Positions 1 through 5,546 of a DNA stretch of 5,785 bases are shown piece by piece. The notes under the pieces are model-generated. The model was not told the origin of the DNA, searched no databases, and saw nothing but the letters and a program-made list of their open reading frames with translations. Each line of letters starts with the position of its first letter. Position 1 is the stretch's first letter. Both the position numbers and the translations under genes were made by a program. Origin of the DNA: Clostridiales bacterium. Lineage in GTDB: Bacteria > Bacillota > Clostridia > Christensenellales > Aristaeellaceae. The stretch spans positions 1 to 5,785 of the forward strand of contig JAAZEI010000301.1 in the NCBI GenBank assembly GCA_012512355.1. The letters run 5' to 3'.

Positions 1-173
1 GTATCATAGCGCAGGATGCCGGCCACAGCCCGCAAGGTGGTGGTTTTTCCCGCGCCATTTTTTCCGATAAATCCGTAGATATCGCCGGCCTCAACCGTCA
101 GGCTTAAATCATCCACCGCTTTGACCGAGCCCGAATAGATCTTGCTAAATCCTTTGATTCTCAGAATACTCAT
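1..173 (-). CDS. ABC transporter ATP-binding protein, ABC-2/CcmA exporter type (N-terminal fragment, cut by window edge)
   Basis: Only the first 57 codons are present; the gene runs off the left edge. It encodes the nucleotide-binding subunit of an ABC transporter, which would hydrolyse ATP at the cytoplasmic face of the membrane. Visible parts are an A-loop aromatic (Tyr13 in SKIYSGS), the AVDDLSL strand at 19-25, the GDIYGFIG segment at 30-37 and a Walker A at 37-45 (GKNGAGKTT). The GDIYGFIG-Walker A-TLRAVAGIL layout is typical of ABC-2/CcmA/BcrA-like export ATPases and unlike MglA, whose N-terminus has HALMGENGAGKST. The residue after the first Walker A glycine is Lys, where most relatives have Pro. 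The start ATG lies 12 nt after the mglB-like stop, with a modest AAGG ribosome site in that junction, so it probably belongs to the same operon. An ATG 5 nt upstream is followed almost at once by TGA and is not the start. The substrate cannot be told. The partner permease should lie beyond the window. Confidence 0.88.
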   Translation of the reverse strand, partial: MSILRIKGFSKIYSGSVKAVDDLSLTVEAGDIYGFIGKNGAGKTTTLRAVAGILRYD

Positions 174-185
174 GTCATGCCAGCC

Positions 186-1160
186 TTAATCATCTTTTTT
201 TATCATAGTCGATTCGATGTAGACGACCTTGTTATCCAGGGGATAGGAGAAAGAAGAGGCTGTGACGGCATCTCCGCGGGCTAAAAGGAGGGCCAGTTCA
301 ATGATTGCCTGTGCCTGTGCCTGGGCATTGTTTTGTACTGTGCCGTATAAAGCACCCTGTGCCATCATATCAAGGGCTGCGGCTGTGGCATCCACGCCAA
401 TGACAGGAATGGTCAGACCACCGCCAAAATAACCGGCAGCCTTCAGCGCGTCGATCGCGCCCAGGGCCATATCATCATTGTTTGAAAGAACACATTCGAT
501 GCGCTTACCCAGACTATTGATTAACATCGCCATGCGTTCCTGCCCCTGTGCCTTTTCCCAGTTGGCAGACTCTTCAGCCAATTTTTCTGCCCGAAAGCCT
601 TCTTCGTTGAGTGCTTTTTGTGAAGCAGAGCTTCGCAGTTCACTATCCTGATGTCCCGCTTCACCCCGCAGGAGAACATACTGAATGATGCCATCGCCGT
701 TTAAATCCTGTTCAGGGTGCAAATCGAAGTATTCCAGCGCCAGCTTTGCCTGCAGTTTTCCCTGCTGTCTGGGGTCGATTCCTACATAATAGGCTTTTTC
801 CCAGGTGTCGAGGTCTTCACGCAGGGGTTCCCGGTTAAAAAGGATGATGGGTATATCGTGCGTTTTTGCAAGCTCGATGATGTAGACAGCGCTTGTTCTG
901 TCCACTGGGTTGACCGCTAGAATGTCAATGTCTGAGCGAATCAATTGCTGTATTTGGTCGTTCTGACGGTTTTGATCTCCGCCAGCCGATAGGATTTCCA
1001 GATCTGCTGCACCTCCCGCTTCCAGACGCAGTTCGCTCAACATGCTAAGAATGAACGTATCGCCGCCCGCATAAAGGCAGATGCCAATGCGGGTTTTTTG
1101 CGCTCTTCCCGCCAAAGGCAAACACAAGAAGCACAGCAGGAACACCAGGATTCGTTTCAT
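186..1160 (-). CDS. mglB: Galactose/glucose-binding periplasmic-binding protein (MglB family)
   Basis: 324 aa, close to the roughly 332-aa E. coli MglB precursor. The family binds D-galactose or D-glucose outside the membrane for an ABC importer and, in enterics, also for chemotaxis. Residues 1-20 form a signal peptide (MKR, then a Leu/Phe-rich core) with a probable signal peptidase I site after GRA; no lipobox is seen. By alignment from memory with E. coli GBP, all sugar contacts are kept: Asp34, Phe36, Asn109, His170, Asp172, Arg176, Trp201, Asn228, Asp257 and Asn277. The calcium loop DLNGDGIIQ (152-160) and its distant ligand Glu222 are also kept. The N-terminal QNDQI and the C-terminal DNKVV segments match the family too. 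It starts 18 nt after the preceding binding-protein gene with a strong AAGGAGG site. Oddly, it is followed by an exporter-type ATPase rather than mglA. It may serve as a receptor for the upstream kinase, as an importer subunit working with distant MglA/MglC, or as both. The family call is firm; the role is inferred. Confidence 0.93.
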   Translation of the reverse strand: MKRILVFLLCFLCLPLAGRAQKTRIGICLYAGGDTFILSMLSELRLEAGGAADLEILSAGGDQNRQNDQIQQLIRSDIDILAVNPVDRTSAVYIIELAKTHDIPIILFNREPLREDLDTWEKAYYVGIDPRQQGKLQAKLALEYFDLHPEQDLNGDGIIQYVLLRGEAGHQDSELRSSASQKALNEEGFRAEKLAEESANWEKAQGQERMAMLINSLGKRIECVLSNNDDMALGAIDALKAAGYFGGGLTIPVIGVDATAAALDMMAQGALYGTVQNNAQAQAQAIIELALLLARGDAVTASSFSYPLDNKVVYIESTMIKKDD

Positions 1161-1169
1161 GTCTTTTAT

Positions 1170-1176
1170 CCTCCTT
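1170..1176 (-). promoter_or_regulatory. Ribosome binding site for the mglB-like gene
   Basis: AAGGAGG on the minus strand, 9 nt upstream of the ATG at 1160. It is a near-perfect anti-16S match and the strongest such site in the window. It fixes the start at MKRIL and suggests that the mglB-like protein is made independently and possibly in excess over the upstream operon products. Confidence 0.85.
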
Positions 1177-1178
1177 CC

Positions 1179-2066
1179 TCAGTGCAGCAGCGGAAACATG
1201 AGTTTGACATTGGCTGCATCATAGAGCGTTTGCGCGGTCACCAGACGCATTGGGATTTTGTACAGGAAGGGCTTGAACAACTCAAGCTGAATGTCATCCA
1301 GCAGGCCTCCTGCGATATATCCCATCGCATAGGGGTCCTCGGCTACGATGCCTTCCAGTACACCATCTTCCATTAATCCTACCCTCAAATCTTCGGCATT
1401 AAAGCCATAAATGGAGGGACCATCTTTTTGACGCAGTCTGGTGATTCTAGAAAGCGCGCTTTGTGAAAGCGCAATAAGTACAGAAGAATGATCAAGAAGC
1501 TCTTTGTTTATCTGCTGATAGGAATAGACATGAAAACTCTGATTGCCGAGTCTGCTGGACAGTCCTTTGAGGCGAAGCAGCTGTATCGGGTCTCCCTCAT
1601 CTGCCAGGATGCTCAACGTGCTGTCAGGCAAAAGCTTCGCCGCCAGGTAATCTCCGGCCATTTTCCCCCCGCCTTCTTCATCGGGCACAATGGAGGCTTC
1701 GCCTCTAATATCCTGTCCCAGGATCACCAGAGGAATATTCTTTTGGTGAAGGGCTGCGATATAGTCTGTCGGGTTATCACTCAGCAAGTAGATGACACTC
1801 AGGCCATGGTCGAAAGATCCTGAGTCGTTCAGGTTTATGTCATCAAGGCGCTCAACGCTCAGGTGCCCATTTCTTTCTTGCAGGGCTTCCTGCAGCCCTT
1901 TTCGAAGCTGCATCAGATAAGTTCCGGTATCTCTTTCTACCAATAAAAGTGCTCGGGGAATGGCAGAAGGCTTCTGATTATTCTCCGTGGCGCTGCCAAA
2001 GCCCCAGATGATTAAAAACGCGGTCAGAAGCAGGCATAAAACAGACAGCATGATTACGCGCTTCAT
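1179..2066 (-). CDS. Divergent type I periplasmic-binding protein (sugar-binding-like), putative accessory sensor of the two-component system
   Basis: 295 aa. Residues 4-22 are a hydrophobic segment behind a basic MKR start. No clear signal peptidase site or lipobox is seen (Cys11 lies inside the core, preceded by Leu), so it may be an uncleaved membrane anchor. The rest follows the LacI/ribose-binding-protein fold pattern: a first strand with RALLLVERDTG (38-48), then IPLVILGQD (111-119), a lobe hinge region around 150-156, ALSQSALSRI (199-208), YGFNAED (220-226) and a C-terminal GIVAEDPYAMGYIAG (239-253), which resembles the conserved QdPy.mG signature of sugar-binding proteins. The MglB sugar-contact and calcium motifs are missing. 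The start overlaps the kinase stop by 4 nt (ATGA) with a GGAGGTG site 7 nt upstream, so the two proteins are translationally coupled. Known parallels are AraP of the AraPST system and XylFII of XylFII-LytS, binding proteins that signal through a partner kinase. A partner role here is inferred and the ligand is unknown. Confidence 0.82.
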   Translation of the reverse strand: MKRVIMLSVLCLLLTAFLIIWGFGSATENNQKPSAIPRALLLVERDTGTYLMQLRKGLQEALQERNGHLSVERLDDINLNDSGSFDHGLSVIYLLSDNPTDYIAALHQKNIPLVILGQDIRGEASIVPDEEGGGKMAGDYLAAKLLPDSTLSILADEGDPIQLLRLKGLSSRLGNQSFHVYSYQQINKELLDHSSVLIALSQSALSRITRLRQKDGPSIYGFNAEDLRVGLMEDGVLEGIVAEDPYAMGYIAGGLLDDIQLELFKPFLYKIPMRLVTAQTLYDAANVKLMFPLLH

Positions 2067-3805
2067 GAGTTTTCACCTCCCAAATTCAGCGGCAGACGGA
2101 TCATAATCACTGTGCCCACATCTTCTTCGCTGTGAATGGTCAGACCATAACGCTTTCCGCAGGTGAGCTGTATGCGCTCGTGAACGTTTTTAAGACCGAT
2201 GCCGCTGGTTCCCGCAGGGGAAGTCAGCAGGTTCAGCGTTTTCTCAGGAGGTATACCAACGCCGTCATCAGACACCTCAAAATATAGGAAATTGTCATCC
2301 TGACATGTTTTCACCTGGATGGTTAATTGCCTGTCAGCCAGTTCGTCCATGGCATGGTTGATGGCATTTTCAACCAAGGGCTGTACAATCAGCTTGATTG
2401 TATGCAGGTTTCTGAGCTCTTCTTCACAGGAGATTGAATAGACGAATTTATCTTTGAAGCGCATTTGCTGAATAATCAGGTAGTTGCGCACATGCTCAAG
2501 CTCCTCATACACAAGGATGACATTGCGTCCTTTTGAAATGGAAATACGAAAGAGTTTGGCCAAAGCCGAGACCATCATCACAGCCTGGGCGCTGCGGCCT
2601 CTTTCCTCCATCCAGATGATGGAATCAAGCGTGTTGTATAAAAAGTGAGGATTAATCTGTGCCTGTAGGGCATTGAGTTCATGCAGACGTTTGACTTCCT
2701 GCTCGGCGACGATTTGGTCCATCAATTGGCGAATGCGCCAAAGCATATGATTAAAAGCACTGGAAACATTGCGAATCTCGCGAAAACCATGTTCGCTGAC
2801 ACTGGCGTTGAGGTCACCGGCTTCCACCAGCCGCATCCTTTTTTCAAGAGAGCGTATAGGGCGCGTGACAAGATAAGCCATCAGCGCGGCAGCGGCCAGG
2901 CTGACGAGGGCGGCGGAGATCAGCACGATGGCGGTAGTTTTTATAAACGCGCTTTGCAATGTGAGGATTTCATCCCCATATGCCACACCCACCAGCCGCC
3001 AGCGTGTCTGATTGACTGTGGTCACGATCAGCGTACGGTCGCGTTTAAGCGCTTTGTCCTGTGTGATACCCAGTGTTGCAGAAAGCACGGCCTCCCTGTC
3101 TTCCTTGAGCAAACCGCTTGAAATCAGCGGAAGCTTAGGATGGGTAACGAGGGTTCCTTCTGCATCCATCAGGTAGACATAGCCGCTTTGTCCCAGGGTG
3201 ATGCCGTTGGCAATTTGGCTGAAGGAGAGATAGTCGATATCCATTAAAAGAACACCATTTTTTGGCTGCCCATTTTGAGTGTAGGAGACACTGCGGCTTG
3301 CGGAGATGACATAGCTTCGCTTGTTTTGGAACAGTTCCTGAACATGGGGAAGACTGAAATAGCTCACCGTACCCTCCCAGAGCAAAGCACTCTTGAACCA
3401 ATCAGAAACTCTCACCCGCAGGGGCGAGATTCGCAGCTGACCTTCGGTGCTGTAAGCGAGGCTGCCATCTTCCAGGAAGAAAGAGAAAGCGGTGATATCG
3501 GACCGACTGGATTTGATAAAAAAGAGCTTTTCCTGCCAGCTGCTGTCATCCGTATCCAGTTCACGAGGCAAGAGGCCTGTGGCATAATGCAGGGCGCTTA
3601 GCGTGGAATCAATATAAATATCAACACTGCTTAGGCCCTGTAGGACTGTTTCTTTGGTGCGCTCGACTGCGCTGGCGCGCAACATATCCGAAACACGGGG
3701 GACCACAAGCAGCAGCACAAATAAAAGCACAATCGCCACCAGCAGCAAAAAGGCTGAAGTCAATACACTCTGCAGGCTGAAACTGCGGTTCTTTCCTGGG
3801 CTCAT
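2063..3805 (-). CDS. Sensor histidine kinase, YesM/LytS-like (His_kinase family) with extracytoplasmic Cache-type domain and HAMP
   Basis: 580 aa membrane kinase that would autophosphorylate and pass phosphate to the response regulator encoded just upstream. Domain order: short cytoplasmic N-terminus; TM1 about 14-36; extracytoplasmic sensor about 37-288, with the Cache-like pattern GYVYLMDAEGTLVTHP at 208-223; TM2 about 290-313; HAMP about 311-365 (RPIRSLEKRM, then EAGDLN); coiled linker to 380; His_kinase motif QINPHFLYNTL at 383-393 with phospho-acceptor His387; N-box QPLVENAINHA with Asn480; G1 DDGVGI at 513-518; G2 GIGLKNVHERI at 535-545; and a final GTVIMIRLP strand. All catalytic motifs appear intact and the length is usual for YesM. 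The ATG overlaps the regulator stop (ATGA). A weak GGTGA sits 6 nt upstream, so translation probably depends on coupling. The large Cache-type region means the kinase could bind a ligand itself as well as respond to the two binding proteins encoded downstream. Confidence 0.94.
   Translation of the reverse strand: MSPGKNRSFSLQSVLTSAFLLLVAIVLLFVLLLVVPRVSDMLRASAVERTKETVLQGLSSVDIYIDSTLSALHYATGLLPRELDTDDSSWQEKLFFIKSSRSDITAFSFFLEDGSLAYSTEGQLRISPLRVRVSDWFKSALLWEGTVSYFSLPHVQELFQNKRSYVISASRSVSYTQNGQPKNGVLLMDIDYLSFSQIANGITLGQSGYVYLMDAEGTLVTHPKLPLISSGLLKEDREAVLSATLGITQDKALKRDRTLIVTTVNQTRWRLVGVAYGDEILTLQSAFIKTTAIVLISAALVSLAAAALMAYLVTRPIRSLEKRMRLVEAGDLNASVSEHGFREIRNVSSAFNHMLWRIRQLMDQIVAEQEVKRLHELNALQAQINPHFLYNTLDSIIWMEERGRSAQAVMMVSALAKLFRISISKGRNVILVYEELEHVRNYLIIQQMRFKDKFVYSISCEEELRNLHTIKLIVQPLVENAINHAMDELADRQLTIQVKTCQDDNFLYFEVSDDGVGIPPEKTLNLLTSPAGTSGIGLKNVHERIQLTCGKRYGLTIHSEEDVGTVIMIRLPLNLGGENS
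2074..2080 (-). promoter_or_regulatory. Ribosome binding site for the divergent binding-protein gene
   Basis: GGAGGTG on the minus strand, 7 nt before the ATG at 2066. It lies inside the last codons of the kinase gene (Gly-Gly-Glu), so the kinase C-terminus doubles as the initiation signal for the next gene. It supports this start and coupled translation across the ATGA overlap. Confidence 0.8.
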
Positions 3806-5415
3806 GCACTATCACCGCTTTTTTTTCTGGCCTGGCTGGGTGGAAAACCAAAATGTTTTTTAAAGCAATAGCTGAAGTAGCTGGGTTCAGGCAAGCCTAC
3901 TTCATGCGCAACGCGGGCTGTGGGCATATCACCGGTTGATAATAGGTTGAGGGCTTTGTTCATGCGCAGCTCGGTTAAGTATTGATGAAATGTTTTTTTG
4001 GTTTCTTTTTTAAACGTAGAGCTGAAATATGATGGGCTGACATGCAGGTGCTGGCAAAGGTCTTCCAGAGACAGGTTTTCTCTGGTGTAGTGTTTGCCAA
4101 GGTAAATCTGTGCATCGCTTGCAATCAGTCTGCCGGATGATTGACGGCTTTCATCCACTGAAATAATCAATTTTTCCATTAACTTGATGAATATTTCCAG
4201 GGCATCGTCAACTGGGATGACAGCTCCGAGAATCGCACGGGAAATGCTGTCAAATTCCTCATCAAATAGCTTTCTATCCAGGGACATATCAGGCAGAATG
4301 CGTAAAAAGCCCATAAACAGCTCCATCAAATAGGTTTGATAGGTTTTTGGTGCAGGCTGGCCTCTGCGGCACTTGCTGATGATGTTATGGAGAACTTCTG
4401 TTGCCTTTTGAGTATCTCCAACTTTGATGAAGTTTGAGAGTTTGCGAAGCTGGAATTCATCCATGATTAAATCTGTGCTGCTGCCCCGCTCAACATCCTT
4501 GATGCAAAGGCTGTGTTCAGTGCCTGACAGCAGGCTGTGCTCCATGGCACTCATCGCCTGGCGCGCGGCAGCAGGCAGGGTAGAAAGCTTTTTGCAGGAG
4601 GTTGAGACACCGATATGCAGTTGGCACTGCAAATAGTATTGCGTTGTCTTTCTGGCTTCTTCGATATGGTTCATAACGTCAGAGAAGTGCTCCTGCGTAT
4701 CGTCCTGCAGCAGCAAAAGCGCCGCCATGGCGCCGTTGTATCGAAAAACAAAGCATTCTCCATAGTTTGTGAGCACTTCATCCATGATGTTGGAAACAGC
4801 AAAGGGCAAAAGTTCAGGATCGCTTATTTTCTCTTCCCCTGTTTCATCGCCGATATGGGCCATTAGTACAGCATAGGCAGGGGCTTTGAGGTTGTCTTCA
4901 TAGCGCTGTGCATGGCGAAGCGCATCTTCCGGGCTGATGCCGCCATTTAATAAAGCTGACATCAGTGATTCACGCAGGAGGGGAAGACTGGATTTAAATC
5001 TCTGTTTTAAACCCTGCACATCCGCTCGCTCCCGCGCAGCCTCGTCAAGGCTTAGCTTGGCCTCCTTGAGCATTTGGACAAATTCTTTGGCTGAAATGGG
5101 CTTGAGCAGGTAGCCTAGGACCTTGACTTCAATCGCCTGCCTGGCGTACTCAAACTCATCATAACCCGAGAGCACAATAAACTGTGTGGTGGGGAGGCTC
5201 GCACGTACCTGGCGGCACATGGACAGGCCGTTCATCAGCGGCATGCGGATATCAGTGATAATCAGATCCGGTGCCAGGCTCTCAGCCAGCTGAAGGCCTA
5301 TCAAGCCATTGGCGGCTTCGCCGACTACTTCAAAGCCCAGGCTTTCAAAGTCAACGACCTCTCGCAGGCCCTCACGGATTTCTGATTCATCATCTACCAG
5401 CATCAGCTTATACAT
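3802..5415 (-). CDS. Response regulator, YesN-like: CheY receiver plus AraC-type DNA-binding domain
   Basis: 537 aa transcription factor paired with the adjacent kinase. The receiver spans about 1-120, with acidic Asp8/Asp9, phospho-acceptor Asp55 (ITDIRMP), Ser83, Tyr102 and Lys105 (GYLLKPI), so it looks fully phosphorylatable. A long middle region, about 130-430, holds a stretch at about 178-300 (VLMAHIG, FRYNGAMAALLLL, LHIGVST) that resembles the degenerate GGDEF-like fold seen in many YesN proteins but lacks a GGDEF motif; this part is tentative. The C-terminal AraC domain, about 432-531, has two helix-turn-helix units: LSLEDLCQHLHVSPSYFS (448-465), and a second near 498-520 ending in YFSYCFKKHFG. 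I chose the ATG at 5415 because the receiver fold begins there and AGAGAGG lies 7 nt upstream. A longer reading from TTG at 5478 would start before the likely transcript start. It is the first gene of the operon and may control its own promoter and a sugar-use regulon. Confidence 0.95.
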   Translation of the reverse strand: MYKLMLVDDESEIREGLREVVDFESLGFEVVGEAANGLIGLQLAESLAPDLIITDIRMPLMNGLSMCRQVRASLPTTQFIVLSGYDEFEYARQAIEVKVLGYLLKPISAKEFVQMLKEAKLSLDEAARERADVQGLKQRFKSSLPLLRESLMSALLNGGISPEDALRHAQRYEDNLKAPAYAVLMAHIGDETGEEKISDPELLPFAVSNIMDEVLTNYGECFVFRYNGAMAALLLLQDDTQEHFSDVMNHIEEARKTTQYYLQCQLHIGVSTSCKKLSTLPAAARQAMSAMEHSLLSGTEHSLCIKDVERGSSTDLIMDEFQLRKLSNFIKVGDTQKATEVLHNIISKCRRGQPAPKTYQTYLMELFMGFLRILPDMSLDRKLFDEEFDSISRAILGAVIPVDDALEIFIKLMEKLIISVDESRQSSGRLIASDAQIYLGKHYTRENLSLEDLCQHLHVSPSYFSSTFKKETKKTFHQYLTELRMNKALNLLSTGDMPTARVAHEVGLPEPSYFSYCFKKHFGFPPSQARKKSGDSA

Positions 5416-5422
5416 GTTTAGG

Positions 5423-5429
5423 CCTCTCT
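5423..5429 (-). promoter_or_regulatory. Ribosome binding site for the response regulator
   Basis: AGAGAGG on the minus strand, 7 nt before the ATG at 5415. It is the only good site near the receiver-domain start and decides against the longer TTG-initiated reading at 5478. Confidence 0.7.
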
Positions 5430-5465
5430 TTCGGATTGTCTGTACACGAATGATTCTTCCAATAC

Positions 5466-5474
5466 AGTATATCA
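5466..5474 (-). promoter_or_regulatory. Probable extended -10 promoter of the sensor operon
   Basis: Reading the minus strand, TGATATACT fits an extended -10 element (TGN followed by TATACT, one mismatch from TATAAT). No good -35 hexamer is seen 16-18 nt upstream, where the sequence is an A-rich run just after the upstream gene's terminator. A weak -35 with an extended -10 is common for activator-dependent promoters, so control by the operon's own regulator is possible. The transcript would start near 5459, giving a leader of about 45 nt. The call rests on motif match and position only. Confidence 0.5.
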
Positions 5475-5496
5475 GCAATCATCTCTTTTTTTCCAC

Positions 5497-5525
5497 AAAA
5501 AAAGGCCATTTAAAACTAAATGGCC
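5497..5525 (-). terminator. Rho-independent terminator after the iron-type ABC ATPase gene
   Basis: On the minus strand a 9-bp perfect stem (GGCCATTTA paired with TAAATGGCC) closes a 4-nt loop and is followed directly by seven T residues (5503-5497). It begins 21 nt past the stop codon at 5547. The plus strand has no matching T run after the stem, so it works in one direction. It separates the importer operon from the sensor operon promoter. Confidence 0.92.
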
Positions 5526-5546
5526 ACAAAAGGATGAGGTTCATTG

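Noticed and set aside
1..173. The left-edge ATPase as MglA, the sugar-import ATPase expected after mglB
   Set aside because: The residues around Walker A (GDIYGFIGKNGAGKTTTLR) follow the ABC-2/CcmA pattern, not the HALMGENGAGKSTL pattern of MglA/RbsA.
717..1376. Plus-strand open frames opposite the mglB-like and divergent binding-protein genes
   Set aside because: They lack ribosome sites, show no recognisable domains and lie antisense to well-supported genes with full family motifs.
1463..1477. cre-like catabolite control sequence (TGAAAGCGCAATAA region)
   Set aside because: It misses at least two positions of the CcpA consensus and sits deep inside a coding region, far from any promoter.
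3819..3826. Run of eight A residues (minus strand) near the regulator's 3' end as a slippage or phase-variation site
   Set aside because: Loss of one A would move translation into the third-frame shadow rather than join regulator to kinase, and gain of one A gives an early stop. It encodes ordinary Arg-Lys-Lys codons, so I see no designed switch.
3621..3851. A 76-residue minus-strand open frame spanning the regulator-kinase junction
   Set aside because: It is a third-frame shadow of the two overlapping real genes, with no family features. The kinase and regulator frames fully explain the region.
5416..5478. A 21-residue N-terminal extension of the response regulator from a TTG at 5478
   Set aside because: It starts upstream of the likely -10 and transcript start, has no ribosome site and adds residues before a receiver fold that begins normally at the ATG at 5415, which has AGAGAGG before it.
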